Shown here in pieces: positions 46,248 to 54,849 of a stretch of 64,000 nucleotides of DNA. Location of the stretch: the NCBI RefSeq assembly GCF_002742285.1, contig NZ_MDGM01000012.1, positions 558,001-622,000 on the forward strand. The letters run 5' to 3'. Both the position numbers and the translations under genes were made by a program. This DNA comes from Paramylibacter kogurei. Its GTDB lineage: Bacteria; Pseudomonadota; Alphaproteobacteria; Rhodobacterales; Rhodobacteraceae. Each line of letters opens with the position of its first letter. Within the stretch, counting starts at the first letter, position 1. The notes under the pieces were generated by a model. It was not told where the DNA came from. It did no database searches and saw nothing but the letters and a program-made list of their open reading frames with translations.

Positions 46248-47291
46248 ATGAAATACAATGAATTAGGTGGCACCGGGATCAAAGTTTCAGAACTTTGTCT
46301 TGGATCAATGACTTGGGGTACGCAAAACACAACCGCAGAGGGACATGCGCAAATTGATATGGCCTTGGAACATGGGGTTAATTTCATTGATACTGCGGAA
46401 ATGTATCCCGTAAATCCACTGACCAAGGACACCCAAGGCGACACCGAACGTGTGATTGGGGAATGGGTGGCCAAATCGGGCAAGCGTGACACCGTGGTGA
46501 TCGCAACCAAAGTGTCGGGTTCGGGATATAAAAACGTGCGTGATGGTGCCCCAATTTCACGCAAGACCATTTTAACGGCAGTGGAAAATTCGCTTCGTTC
46601 TTTGCAAACTGATTATATTGATTTGTATCAGTTGCACTGGCCAAATCGCGGATCGTATATGTTTCGGCAAAATTGGCATTACGATCCCAGCTCCCAAAAT
46701 AAATCGCAAACCATTGACCATATGAACGAAGTGTTGAATGTGCTGAATGAATTGGTACAGACAGGCAAAATTCGCGCGGTAGGTTTGTCAAACGAAAGTG
46801 CATGGGGCACAACACAATGGGTGCAACAGGCGGATTTAAACGGTTTGCCGCGCATGGCGACGATTCAAAATGAATACAGTTTGCTGTGTCGTTTGTTCGA
46901 TACTGATCTGGCGGAAACATGTCACAACGAAAACGTTGGGTTGTTGGCTTATTCACCTTTGGCAACGGGATTGCTCACGGGGAAATATCAAAACGGTGCC
47001 GTGCCCGAAGGTTCACGCAAATCGCTGGTAAATAATCTAGGCGGGCGCACGTCGGATCGGGTGTGGGAAGCGGTTGATGCGTATTTAGCGGTGGCGAACA
47101 AACATGGCATTGATCCAACACAAATGGCATTGGCGTGGTGTTTAACGCGCCCGTTCATGGCATCAGTCATTTTTGGTGCGACCAGTTTGGATCAGCTTGA
47201 AAATAGCCTGAAATCATCACAACTTACACTTTCGGATGATGTGTTGAACGACATCGCCGCCGCTCATAAATCGCACCCGATGCCTTATTGA
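46248..47291 (+). CDS. aldo/keto reductase (Tas-like)
   Basis: This 347-residue NADPH-dependent oxidoreductase resembles E. coli Tas. The TIM-barrel signatures are FIDTAEMYPVNP (catalytic Asp and Tyr), VVIATKVSGSGY (Lys), YQLHWPNRGSYMF (His) and SPLATGLLTGKY. AAAGGA lies 7 nt before ATG 46248, which is preferred over an ATG two codons earlier. The EamA transporter gene follows after 13 nt and may be cotranscribed. Confidence 0.93.
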   Translation: MKYNELGGTGIKVSELCLGSMTWGTQNTTAEGHAQIDMALEHGVNFIDTAEMYPVNPLTKDTQGDTERVIGEWVAKSGKRDTVVIATKVSGSGYKNVRDGAPISRKTILTAVENSLRSLQTDYIDLYQLHWPNRGSYMFRQNWHYDPSSQNKSQTIDHMNEVLNVLNELVQTGKIRAVGLSNESAWGTTQWVQQADLNGLPRMATIQNEYSLLCRLFDTDLAETCHNENVGLLAYSPLATGLLTGKYQNGAVPEGSRKSLVNNLGGRTSDRVWEAVDAYLAVANKHGIDPTQMALAWCLTRPFMASVIFGATSLDQLENSLKSSQLTLSDDVLNDIAAAHKSHPMPY

Positions 47292-47304
47292 TGGCACGTA
47301 ATTG

Positions 47305-48213
47305 ATGGCCCTGTGGATTCCCATCACGATTGGTGCTGCGTTTGCGCAGAACCTGCGGTTTATGTTGCAAAAACATTTGCGCGCGACAGGGTTATCAACG
47401 GGTGGGGCGACATTTGCGCGATTTGTGTTTGCCTTTCCATTGGCGGGATTATTGTCCGCGTTGATATTGTTTACACGCAGCGAAACCTTGCCCACGTTTG
47501 GTTCGCGGTTTTGGGTGTTTGCCAGCCTTGGGGGTGTGGCGCAAATTATTGCAACCATGTGTGTTGTAGCATTATTTGCACAGCGCAATTTTGCCGTTGG
47601 CATCACCTTTAAAAAGACAGAGGTCGTTTTGGCGGCGGTGTTTGGGCTGATTGTTTTGGGGGATCGCATTTCGGCCAATGGATTTTTTGCGATTATACTT
47701 GGGCTTGTTGGTGTGATTATTCTGTCGGACAAGCCTGATTTGGTCATTGCGAAAAAATGGTATCAATCGCTTTGGAACAGATCAGCAGCACTTGGGATTT
47801 CATCGGGTGCATTGTTTGGCTTTTCAGGGATCGCATATCGCGGCGCATCGCTATCGCTGGGGCATGGTGATTTTTTGTTACGTGCGACAATTACATTAGC
47901 CTGTGTTACCGCGTTTCAAACCCTGATTATGGCGGTGTATTTGCGCATCTCCGAACGTGGGGAATTGCGCCGTGTATTTGCAGCCTGGCGTGTAACGGCA
48001 CTGGTTGGTTTAACGGGCATGATCGGGTCGTGGTTCTGGTTCATGGCATTCACCTTGCAAAACGCAGCCTATGTCAAAGCGTTGGGTCAGATCGAATTGG
48101 TGTTCACCTTTATCGGATCATATTTTGTGTTCAAAGAACGCAACAGCAAACGCGAATTGATCGGGATTGCGTTGGTGGTTTTGTCGATACTTGTGCTTAT
48201 TTTATGGCACTAA
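47305..48213 (+). CDS. EamA/DMT family transporter
   Basis: The 302-residue protein has ten membrane helices and the duplicated EamA arrangement of the drug/metabolite transporter superfamily (for example KKTEVVLAAVFGLIVLGDRIS in the first repeat and LGQIELVFTFIGSYFVFKERNSKRELIGI in the second). ATG 47305 is used over an adjacent in-frame TTG. It may be cotranscribed with the aldo-keto reductase. The stop overlaps that of the convergent acyltransferase gene by 4 nt (CTAA). Confidence 0.9.
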   Translation: MALWIPITIGAAFAQNLRFMLQKHLRATGLSTGGATFARFVFAFPLAGLLSALILFTRSETLPTFGSRFWVFASLGGVAQIIATMCVVALFAQRNFAVGITFKKTEVVLAAVFGLIVLGDRISANGFFAIILGLVGVIILSDKPDLVIAKKWYQSLWNRSAALGISSGALFGFSGIAYRGASLSLGHGDFLLRATITLACVTAFQTLIMAVYLRISERGELRRVFAAWRVTALVGLTGMIGSWFWFMAFTLQNAAYVKALGQIELVFTFIGSYFVFKERNSKRELIGIALVVLSILVLILWH

Positions 48214-49148
48214 GAAGCATTGGCGATAATCGCGGCCAATGCGATGGATGCAAGGCGTGCCTCTGCGGGGTCGGCGCGGCTGGTTAATAGTATCGGAACT
48301 TTTGCGCCCATCACAACACCTGCGGCACATGCGCCAGCGGTGTAAACCAATGCTTTGAACAACGCATTGCCTGATACAATATCTGGAACGATGATTGCAT
48401 CGGCATTGCCCGCAACGGGATCATCCATGCCCTTGGTTTTTGCGGCATCGCGAGACAAGATCAAATCCATTGCCAAGGGGCCAGATACATCTGCATCTAA
48501 AATTTCGCTTGCTGCCCAGTCGGACAAATCTTTGGCATCAATGGATGATGGCACGGATGGAATGGGTGTTTCTGTTGCCGATAAAATCGCGATTTTTGGG
48601 CGTTTTTGACCCAACAATTGCATCAGCTTTGCACATTGTATCACCGCAGATTGGCGGGTTTTCATATCGGGGGTTACATTCACCGCCGCGTCTGAAATCA
48701 ACAATGGGCGGCTGTTGCCTTGGGTCATGTGGAAAATATGAACTAGCCGTTGATCCGTGCGCAAACCTGCATCACGGTTCAATGCAGCCTTCATGAACAC
48801 ATCTGTGTGCAAATGGCCCTTCATCAATACATCTGCGCGGCCTTCACCACACAAATGTGCCGCGGCGATTGCGCTTTCTTCTTCGCCCTGTGCATCAATG
48901 ATTTCAAATTGCGATATGTCCCAGCCCAATGCGATGGCCTGAACAGAAATTTCATTGGCATCACCTGTGAAAACCGGGGTCATTAACCCCGCTAGCGTTG
49001 CCTCCATTGCTGCTTGCATCGGAAGGGTCGCACCCGCCTGTGCAATTACCACACGTGGCGCTGGGCACTTTTTGGCCTGTGCCAGCAATGATTTGGGTGC
49101 TGTGATTTTTGCATCGTTCAAAAAGGCAGTGTTCGTCATAAATGTCAT
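48210..49148 (-). CDS. phosphate acetyl/butyryltransferase family protein
   Basis: The 312-residue protein belongs to the PTA/PTB family that exchanges acyl groups between CoA and phosphate. It shows ADVLMKGHLHTDVFMKAAL, LLISDAAVNVTPD and the C-terminal DAIIVPDIVSGNALFKALVYTAGACAAGVVMGAKVPILLTSRAD. The short length and lack of a P-loop domain favour a phosphate butyryltransferase-like or isolated Pta catalytic unit. No acetate or butyrate kinase lies next to it here. Confidence 0.88.
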   Translation of the reverse strand: MTFMTNTAFLNDAKITAPKSLLAQAKKCPAPRVVIAQAGATLPMQAAMEATLAGLMTPVFTGDANEISVQAIALGWDISQFEIIDAQGEEESAIAAAHLCGEGRADVLMKGHLHTDVFMKAALNRDAGLRTDQRLVHIFHMTQGNSRPLLISDAAVNVTPDMKTRQSAVIQCAKLMQLLGQKRPKIAILSATETPIPSVPSSIDAKDLSDWAASEILDADVSGPLAMDLILSRDAAKTKGMDDPVAGNADAIIVPDIVSGNALFKALVYTAGACAAGVVMGAKVPILLTSRADPAEARLASIALAAIIANAS

Positions 49149-49214
49149 TCTCTGAGATGTTTCACAAATCCTAGCAAAGCGCGCAATAGATGAAAAGCCA
49201 CAGAAAATCCCGAG

Positions 49215-49586
49215 TTATGTGGTTCTGCCAAACCCATGCATTCGTTTGGCCCATTGCAGCGCAATGAATGCACCCTTAACGCGGGGTAAGAAATAGAGCG
49301 CGAATGCAACAAACAAGATGGAAAATCCAACGCTCATTACCAATGGTTCGGGTTCGTATCTTTCAAATACAAAAACCATCATTGGCCCCAACAAATGCGC
49401 GGATAATAATATGGTCACATATGCTGGGCCATCATCGGCGCGATGGTGGTGTAATTCTTCGCCACACACAGGGCAGGCATCGCGTACCTTTAGAAAACCA
49501 TCCATAATGCTCCCTGTTCCACAATTGGGGCACAGGCGTTTCCAACCACGTTTTACCGCTGGCTTAACCGGGCGTTCATTTGACAT
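49215..49586 (-). CDS. DUF983 zinc-ribbon membrane protein
   Basis: This 123-residue protein has a zinc ribbon made of LCPNCGTGSIMDGFL and ACPVCGEELHHHRADDGPAY, followed by two membrane helices, the diagnostic arrangement of DUF983. The function is unknown, although the family occurs near aerobic respiratory genes in some bacteria. It is divergent from the EF-hand gene across 186 nt. Confidence 0.9.
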   Translation of the reverse strand: MSNERPVKPAVKRGWKRLCPNCGTGSIMDGFLKVRDACPVCGEELHHHRADDGPAYVTILLSAHLLGPMMVFVFERYEPEPLVMSVGFSILFVAFALYFLPRVKGAFIALQWAKRMHGFGRTT

Positions 49587-49672
49587 TGGTTTTCTCGATC
49601 GTTGTTTGTGTGATCATTGTATATGGGAAATGGGGGGCATGCGCAGTGGGACAACCTGTCTTGCGGCGGGAT

Positions 49673-49700
49673 GTCGCAAATTTTTTGTTTTTCTTGCGAC
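49673..49700. repeat. inverted repeat upstream of the EF-hand gene
   Basis: GTCGCAA and TTGCGAC form a 7-bp perfect inverted repeat over a 14-nt T-rich spacer, about 73-100 nt upstream of the EF-hand start in the divergent gap with the DUF983 gene. Related partial copies (TTGCGG, TCGCATTTGCG) surround it. It may be an operator, but no regulator can be named. Confidence 0.4.
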
Positions 49701-49772
49701 GGAAGTTTCGCATTTGCGCGTTTTACACTTGAAGCGCACGAAATGGCGCTGAGTAAACCTATGGAGCAGTAA

Positions 49773-50306
49773 ATGAAAAATTATATGACCACGGCAATGA
49801 TTGCAGCAATTATCACAACAAGCGCAAGCTTGGCATTTGCACCAATCGCATCCGCCAAAGAGGGACCAGCACGTCACGGCATGGCATTTGAAACATTGGA
49901 TGCAGACAAAGATGGTTTTGTAACCGAACAGGAATTGGTTGCACATAAGACCGTTCGCTTTAACGAAATTGATGCAAACAAAGACGGCGGAATTACTCAA
50001 GAAGAAATGGGTGAACACATGAAGGCCCGTTTTGAAGAGCGTGCCGCGCGAAAGAAAGATTCTGAACGTGCTGAAAAAGCAGCCGATCCAGAACGCGCTC
50101 AAAAACGTTTGGGTCGGATGTTTCGTGCCATGGATGAAAATACCGATGGTAAAATCGTGATCAGCGAATTGAGCGGGCCAGAGGCCAGCGCGGTTGTTGA
50201 ACGTCTGGACACGGACAAAGACGGCAAAATTTCAAAGGCTGAAATGGACGCTGCAAAGAAGATGCGCAAAGGCAATAAAGCAGGCAAGCGTCATTCACAC
50301 GACTAA
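49773..50306 (+). CDS. secreted four-EF-hand protein
   Basis: The 177-residue protein has a signal peptide (about 1-28, ending ASA) and four canonical EF-hand loops: D43-E54 (DADKDGFVTEQE), D67-E78 (DANKDGGITQEE), D121-E132 (DENTDGKIVISE) and D146-E157 (DTDKDGKISKAE). A charged Lys/Arg/Glu linker separates the pairs, and the tail is basic with HSHD. It should bind Ca2+ in the periplasm. It precedes an ECF sigma factor by about 70 nt that contain a hairpin, so it may belong to the same regulated unit. Confidence 0.93.
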   Translation: MKNYMTTAMIAAIITTSASLAFAPIASAKEGPARHGMAFETLDADKDGFVTEQELVAHKTVRFNEIDANKDGGITQEEMGEHMKARFEERAARKKDSERAEKAADPERAQKRLGRMFRAMDENTDGKIVISELSGPEASAVVERLDTDKDGKISKAEMDAAKKMRKGNKAGKRHSHD

Positions 50307-50313
50307 TCTTTGG

Positions 50314-50341
50314 CAAGCCAGAGGGAATTCTCTCTGGCTTG
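50314..50341 (+). other. hairpin between EF-hand and ECF sigma genes
   Basis: CAAGCCAGAG pairs with CTCTGGCTTG, a perfect 10-bp stem over an 8-nt loop, 8 nt after the EF-hand stop. No T run follows. It may be an RNA processing or stabilising element, or a partial terminator lowering sigma factor expression relative to the EF-hand protein. Confidence 0.65.
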
Positions 50342-50378
50342 TCCAACAAGGGGTAATGGGTTAGGCAAAAGGAATATG

Positions 50379-50954
50379 ATGGCCTTTGATGCAACAAATG
50401 AAATAAGCGATGACGCGCTCATGGTTCTGTATGCCAATGGGGATGAGCAGGCGGCGCATCTGTTGGCATCGCGCCATGTTTCGCGTGTTTTGGCGTTGGC
50501 CTATCGGATGCTAAATGATCGCACCGAAGCAGATGACGTTGCCCAAGATGCGATGTTGCGATTGTGGAAAATAGCACCCAAATGGCGCCAAGGAGAGGCA
50601 AAAGTTTCCACATGGTTATATCGCGTGGCGTCCAATCTTTGTACGGACCGGTTGCGAAAACGCCGTGGGACAGGGCTTGATGATGTGCCAGAGGTCGAAG
50701 ACGACGCCCCATCTGTTGAGGCTGATATCATGGCACGTGATCGCGCGACCGCGTTGCGCAATGCCTTGCAACAATTGCCAGAACGGCAACGGCTGGCGGT
50801 GACATTGCGCCATATCGAAGAATTGGCAAACCCAGAGATTGCCGAAATCATGGGGATCAGCGTCGAAGCTGTTGAAAGCCTAACAGCGAGGGGCAAACGT
50901 GGTTTGGCAGAAATTTTGTCAGATCAAAAAAGTAAGATTGGATTAGCGACATGA
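50379..50954 (+). CDS. ECF-type RNA polymerase sigma factor
   Basis: The 191-residue protein is a group IV sigma factor. Region 2 runs from SRVLALAYRMLNDRTEADDVAQDAMLRLWK (core binding) to KVSTWLYRVASNLCTDRLRKRR (-10 recognition); region 4 has LPERQRLAVTLRHIEELANPEIAEIMGISVEAVESLTARGKRGLAEIL. AAAGGA favours ATG 50379 over the adjacent ATG 50376. Its stop overlaps the next start (ATGA), coupling it to a small membrane protein that is probably its anti-sigma factor. Confidence 0.93.
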   Translation: MAFDATNEISDDALMVLYANGDEQAAHLLASRHVSRVLALAYRMLNDRTEADDVAQDAMLRLWKIAPKWRQGEAKVSTWLYRVASNLCTDRLRKRRGTGLDDVPEVEDDAPSVEADIMARDRATALRNALQQLPERQRLAVTLRHIEELANPEIAEIMGISVEAVESLTARGKRGLAEILSDQKSKIGLAT

Positions 50955-51310
50955 AACCAAGTCAAAATGAAAAAGATGCATTTTTGAACGATTTTTTCGA
51001 CGCGGAAAAATCCGCTTCGCCCATTGTTGGGGATGAATTGATCAATGCCATTTTGGACGATGCCAAGACCGCGCAATTGCCCAAATCGGCGATTGCCCCA
51101 ACAATCGATGGGCCCAATATTTGGGAACAGATCGCCAATGCATTTGGCGGTTGGCGCGTCGCGGCCGCTTTGGCCACCTGTGTTTGTATGGGTGTTGGGC
51201 TTGGTTACACCAGCTCAATTTCCGAAGTGATCGGAACAGATTATGCCGTTGCCGGCGAAGAAGAATTTGAACTTGGCCTGAGCGGCCTGTTCGACGTAGC
51301 AGAATTGTAA
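50951..51310 (+). CDS. putative anti-sigma factor, single-pass membrane
   Basis: This 119-residue protein is translationally coupled to the ECF sigma gene. It has a cytosolic N-terminal half (1-68), one membrane helix (about 69-88, WRVAAALATCVCMGVGLGY) and a short acidic periplasmic tail. No zinc-binding HxxxCxxC anti-sigma motif is present. Size, topology and coupling fit an anti-sigma factor, but this is inferred from context. Confidence 0.7.
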   Translation: MKPSQNEKDAFLNDFFDAEKSASPIVGDELINAILDDAKTAQLPKSAIAPTIDGPNIWEQIANAFGGWRVAAALATCVCMGVGLGYTSSISEVIGTDYAVAGEEEFELGLSGLFDVAEL

Positions 51311-51322
51311 GGTGGGGTGATT

Positions 51323-51799
51323 ATGGAAAATCAAATCAAACAAAACAGAAATTGGAAAAAATATCTGTTGATTGGTTCTGTTGGGCTGAATCTGGTCTTT
51401 GCAGGATTGATTGCGGGGGCGGCTATCAAAGGCCCGCCAAAACATCATTCGTCTGTTTCTGTTGCGAATATGCGTGCGGTCATGATGGCATTACCCGAAG
51501 ATAAACGTAAAGAACTGCGTGCAAATTTCGAACAAAACAAAGAGAAAAACAAATTTGACCGCGTTCAATTTCGTGCTGCGAAAGAGGACATCACCAATGC
51601 GATAGAGGCGGTTCCTTTTAATCGCAGCGTTTTGGAAAATGCGCTTAACCAACAGCAAAACTTGGTTTCTGTTGCCGCGCAATCCAGCAGCCAAGCATTT
51701 GTCGAAGTGATCGCAAATATGACGGATGATGAACGCGCGACATTTTCAAAAAACATGCGTGAACTTCGCAACAAGTCCAAGCGCAACAAAGACAAATAA
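51323..51799 (+). CDS. periplasmic Spy/CnrX-like metal-sensor family protein
   Basis: The 158-residue protein has an N-terminal signal anchor (about 13-34, YLLIGSVGLNLVFAGLIAGAAI) and a helical periplasmic domain with MMALPEDKRKELRANFEQNKEKNKFDR and ANMTDDERATFSKNMRELR, the LTxxQ-like repeats of the heavy-metal resistance/Spy family. It is last in the sigma operon and could sense or buffer an envelope signal for the anti-sigma. ATG 51323 is used over GTG 51317. Its stop abuts that of the convergent cyclase gene. Confidence 0.8.
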   Translation: MENQIKQNRNWKKYLLIGSVGLNLVFAGLIAGAAIKGPPKHHSSVSVANMRAVMMALPEDKRKELRANFEQNKEKNKFDRVQFRAAKEDITNAIEAVPFNRSVLENALNQQQNLVSVAAQSSSQAFVEVIANMTDDERATFSKNMRELRNKSKRNKDK

Positions 51800-53170
51800 T
51801 CAAACTTTGCAAAAATGAAATTGATCACGCCCGTGTTTTTTCGATTGGAACAATGCCGCATCGGCGCGAGATATTAAACTGTCCTTGGTTTCGCGCCCAT
51901 CGTGAATTGCAATGCCAATGCTGGCAGTAACGTGAAGCCGTTTTTCCAATTTATCAGAAACAAATTCCACCGTTCGAATTTTATCCAATATTCGTTGGGC
52001 GATTGTTTGTGCGGTGGGTAAAAAGCAATCGGGAAGCATGATTAAAAATTCTTCGCCACCAATGCGCATGATCATATCTGCGCTGCGCACACTGTTTTTC
52101 AATACATCGCCAAGTTCGTTTAAAATTTGATCACCAATGACGTGCCCATGTGTGTCATTCAGTGTTTTGAAATTGTCCAAATCCAACATCATTACCGCCA
52201 ACGGTTTGGTTTTCGCATTTGGTTTGTGCATCAGGTGGGATAAATATTTCATCCCATAGCGCCGATTATAAAGACCGGTCAGGGAATCCATTTTTGCTTC
52301 TTGCACATGGTTGGATAAAATTTCGCGTGTTGATGATTTGCGTTTGGTAAAATGAACGATTGATTGCACGCGCAAGCCAAGCCGCGCAAGATTTTCAGAA
52401 CCACAAGAATATTCCGACAATCCCAATCGTACCGCCATCGCATGAGATTGCGCATTGGCATGTTCAAAAACCACCAAGACAGGTATTGCGGTTTCCTTGA
52501 TCAAAGCGTTTATTTTCCACACGATCGCATGATCGGATCGGAACAATTTATCCAAAAACGGAATGATAATCACATCGGCACATGCAATGTCTTTCATCAA
52601 AGAAGTTGGTGTATTGTTTATTGAGACACGTTTGGTTTTGCACCGCGACAGGGATGCCGCGATTTGATCGCAAAATAATGACCCATCATCAAGAATATGA
52701 ACGTTTAAATTCTTTTTGGCATGTTGAAATGCGCTGGGCGTCGTTTCAGAAAATCCAACCAATTCAGCCGCGTGAAGATGGATTAAACTCGCGTCCAACT
52801 CTGCTTTGCGCCGATACAGCGTGCGAATGCGTTGGATCAAATATGTTTTATCCAGTGCCATTGAAATGAGGTCGTCCGCACCACAATCTTCTGCCAACAC
52901 CCAATTTTGAGGCTTTGTATCGTTGATGATAATGACGGGAATATCACTGGTGTCTGGGTTTGATTTTATGGTGCGACAAACATCATATCCGGTGGTTGTT
53001 GCAAACCGTTGTGATAACAAAACCACATCCGCGCGGCGCTTTAAGATTGTATCACAAATGCCATCGGGGCACCCGATGAGACAAAGATCAAAATATTCTT
53101 TGGACAGCAGCATTTTTAACGCGATACGGTTTGTCACAATCGGATCAGCGACAAGTATTTTTCCAGGCAT
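51800..53170 (-). CDS. PleD-like diguanylate cyclase with degenerate receiver
   Basis: The 456-residue protein has PleD architecture: two receiver domains (about 4-125 and 155-275) and a GGDEF domain (about 290-455). GGEEF (371-375) is active-type, and RSAD (362-365) five residues before it is an I-site for c-di-GMP feedback. In the first receiver the phospho-acceptor position reads S53 (VVLLSQRF, where PleD-like proteins have LLD), and the acidic pocket is ADP instead of DD. Phosphorylation there looks lost. ATG 53170 (MPGKILVADP) with GTGGA fits family starts; ATG 53179 is the alternative. The DUF3572 gene is divergent, as in other alphaproteobacteria. Confidence 0.9.
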   Translation of the reverse strand: MPGKILVADPIVTNRIALKMLLSKEYFDLCLIGCPDGICDTILKRRADVVLLSQRFATTTGYDVCRTIKSNPDTSDIPVIIINDTKPQNWVLAEDCGADDLISMALDKTYLIQRIRTLYRRKAELDASLIHLHAAELVGFSETTPSAFQHAKKNLNVHILDDGSLFCDQIAASLSRCKTKRVSINNTPTSLMKDIACADVIIIPFLDKLFRSDHAIVWKINALIKETAIPVLVVFEHANAQSHAMAVRLGLSEYSCGSENLARLGLRVQSIVHFTKRKSSTREILSNHVQEAKMDSLTGLYNRRYGMKYLSHLMHKPNAKTKPLAVMMLDLDNFKTLNDTHGHVIGDQILNELGDVLKNSVRSADMIMRIGGEEFLIMLPDCFLPTAQTIAQRILDKIRTVEFVSDKLEKRLHVTASIGIAIHDGRETKDSLISRADAALFQSKKHGRDQFHFCKV

Positions 53171-53218
53171 TTCGATCATTCCACGCTAAAAGTTATGGTG
53201 AATTGAACGCTTTTTCTG

Positions 53219-53233
53219 TTAACGAAAGATTTA
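53219..53233. promoter_or_regulatory. CtrA-like box between pleD-like and DUF3572 genes
   Basis: TTAA-N7-TTTA lies 49 nt from the pleD-like start and 29 nt from the DUF3572 start. It differs by one base from the CtrA full site TTAA-N7-TTAA; read on the minus strand it is TAAA-N7-TTAAC. CtrA control of diguanylate cyclase genes is known in Rhodobacterales. The assignment is by motif only. Confidence 0.4.
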
Positions 53234-53261
53234 CAATTTTAGGAAAATTTAAGGAATGCAA

Positions 53262-53546
53262 ATGGCCATGAACAAAGACCGTGCCGAAACAATTGCTTTG
53301 CAATGCTTGGAGTGGCTGGTGGGGAATGATGAATTGCTGCCTGTGTTTCTGGGGGCCACGGGCGCATCGGCGCAAGATCTGCGTGATGGTGCGGATCAAC
53401 CTGCGTTTTTGGGAGCGGTTTTGGATTTTTTATTGATGGATGATAATTTTGTGCGTGATTTTTGTATGGCACAGAACCTTGAGCCTGAATTGCCATTTAT
53501 GGCGCGCCAAATGCTGCCTGGTGGGGACATCCCCAATTGGACCTAA
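53262..53546 (+). CDS. DUF3572 family protein
   Basis: The 94-residue protein has the DUF3572 pattern: AETIALQCLEWLVGNDELLPVFLGATGASAQDLR, FLGAVLDFLLMDDNFVRDFC and a PGGDIPNWT end. It is small, helical and cytosolic, with unknown function. AAGGA lies 6 nt before ATG 53262, one of three closely spaced in-frame ATGs. Its stop overlaps the stop of the convergent marR gene by 4 nt (CTAA). Confidence 0.88.
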   Translation: MAMNKDRAETIALQCLEWLVGNDELLPVFLGATGASAQDLRDGADQPAFLGAVLDFLLMDDNFVRDFCMAQNLEPELPFMARQMLPGGDIPNWT

Positions 53547-53998
53547 AGTTGAGAAAAATCGCGTTCTTCACCATCGAGCAGCTTGTTCAAGATATTTTCA
53601 AGCTGTTCCAATTCCACGGGTGATAATTTTTCGCGAAACCATTTTCCGATAAATGCCACGCGCGGAATGGCTTGGTTTAAAATGCCCTGCGCTTTGGTGG
53701 TCAGCGTAACATTTGTGCTTCGCTTATCGCCAAGCCCACCTGTGCGTACGATCAATCCTTCTGCCTCCATCTGGCGCAGGGTGCGCGATGCGGCGGTGCG
53801 ATTGATTCCGATAAATTCCGCAATTTGTGATGGCTGGTGAAGCTTTTCTTCGCCAACGGCAACCAGAACGCACCATTTCATCCGCGTCAGTCCAAGCTTT
53901 TGTAGCTCGTTTTCAAGCCTGCGCGAATTTGTTTGGCCGATCATCGTAAACCGATAGCCAAATCCAGTTTGTAAGTTATAGCGTTTTGCATTCGACAT
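53543..53998 (-). CDS. MarR family transcriptional regulator
   Basis: This 151-residue winged-helix regulator shows LGLTRMKWCVLVAVGEEKLHQPSQIAEFIGINRTAASRTLRQMEAEGLIVR (recognition helix with NRTAASRTLRQM) and the wing RTGGLGDKRSTNVTLT. MarR proteins bind short palindromes as dimers and often repress themselves and a divergent neighbour. The inner ATG at 53998 is chosen. The divergent HAD gene starts 59 nt away, and a palindrome lies in between. Confidence 0.92.
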   Translation of the reverse strand: MSNAKRYNLQTGFGYRFTMIGQTNSRRLENELQKLGLTRMKWCVLVAVGEEKLHQPSQIAEFIGINRTAASRTLRQMEAEGLIVRTGGLGDKRSTNVTLTTKAQGILNQAIPRVAFIGKWFREKLSPVELEQLENILNKLLDGEERDFSQL

Positions 53999-54008
53999 AG
54001 TTCGCAAT

Positions 54009-54018
54009 GTTAATTAAC
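54009..54018. promoter_or_regulatory. palindrome in marR-HAD intergenic gap
   Basis: GTTAATTAAC is a perfect 10-nt palindrome, 10 nt upstream of the marR start and 39 nt upstream of the HAD gene. Its position suits an autoregulatory MarR operator, although typical MarR sites are somewhat longer. Confidence 0.4.
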
Positions 54019-54057
54019 TTGTGCGCACTGTCAAACCCAATCGCGAAAGTTTCGAAC

Positions 54058-54756
54058 ATGTCACAGCCCAAAATCAAGGCCGTTCTTTTTGACAAAGACG
54101 GAACCTTATTTGATTTCAATGCCACTTGGGCGGCGTGGTGCAAAAATGTGATTTCATTACTCGCACCTGATGATTTACCCCGCCAAATACGTTTGGGAAA
54201 ATCTTGTGGGTTTGATGTGGAAACAATGGCGTTTGAAACAGGTTCGATCATCGTGAATGGAACAGCAGAGGAAACTGTTGCTGCATGGCTTGGCGCGGAT
54301 GATGCGCTGACGTTTGAAATGATTGAACAGATCGGGCGGGTTGAATTTGAAAAATTGCTGGCTGTACCAGTAAAAGAGTTGGTGCAAACCTTGCAAGGAT
54401 TGAAATCATCAGGCTATGCATTGGGTGTTGCAACGAATGATTTGGAAGAAAATGCCATCAAACAATTGCGTGACGCAGGTATTTTCGAAATTTTTGATTT
54501 CGTTGCTGGGTGCAATAGCGGGTTTGGCGGCAAACCTGATCCGGGCATGATATTTGGATTTGCCGAGGCGGTTGGTATTCCAGCAAACGCCATTGCCATG
54601 GTCGGTGACAGCACACATGATCTTCACGCTGGTGATGCCGCGGGATGTTATCGCGTAGGCGTGTTAACCGGCCCAGCGGTGCGCGATGAAATTGAACATG
54701 CCGCCGATATTGTGTTGAACGACATTTCCGAATTGCCAGCGCATTTGGCAATTTAG
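54058..54756 (+). CDS. HAD hydrolase, phosphoglycolate phosphatase-like
   Basis: The 232-residue protein is a HAD-superfamily phosphatase. Motif I is FDKDGTLFDF (nucleophile Asp, about 12-20), motif II is GVATND, motif III is the Lys in GFGGKPDPGMI and motif IV is MVGDSTHDLHAG. It resembles Gph/PGP-type enzymes with a helical cap (about 25-90). ATG 54058 gives the family start MSQPKIKAVLFD; an upstream ATG overlaps the regulatory gap. The gene is divergent from marR. Confidence 0.9.
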   Translation: MSQPKIKAVLFDKDGTLFDFNATWAAWCKNVISLLAPDDLPRQIRLGKSCGFDVETMAFETGSIIVNGTAEETVAAWLGADDALTFEMIEQIGRVEFEKLLAVPVKELVQTLQGLKSSGYALGVATNDLEENAIKQLRDAGIFEIFDFVAGCNSGFGGKPDPGMIFGFAEAVGIPANAIAMVGDSTHDLHAGDAAGCYRVGVLTGPAVRDEIEHAADIVLNDISELPAHLAI

Positions 54757-54849
54757 CGTAAATTTCGCCAAGTCAGACGTTCAAACGTCGCTTCTGCGCA
54801 TTTTTTGTTCTTGTGCTTGCTAAGCTGTTGGAAAACAGCGGAGGTTCAC

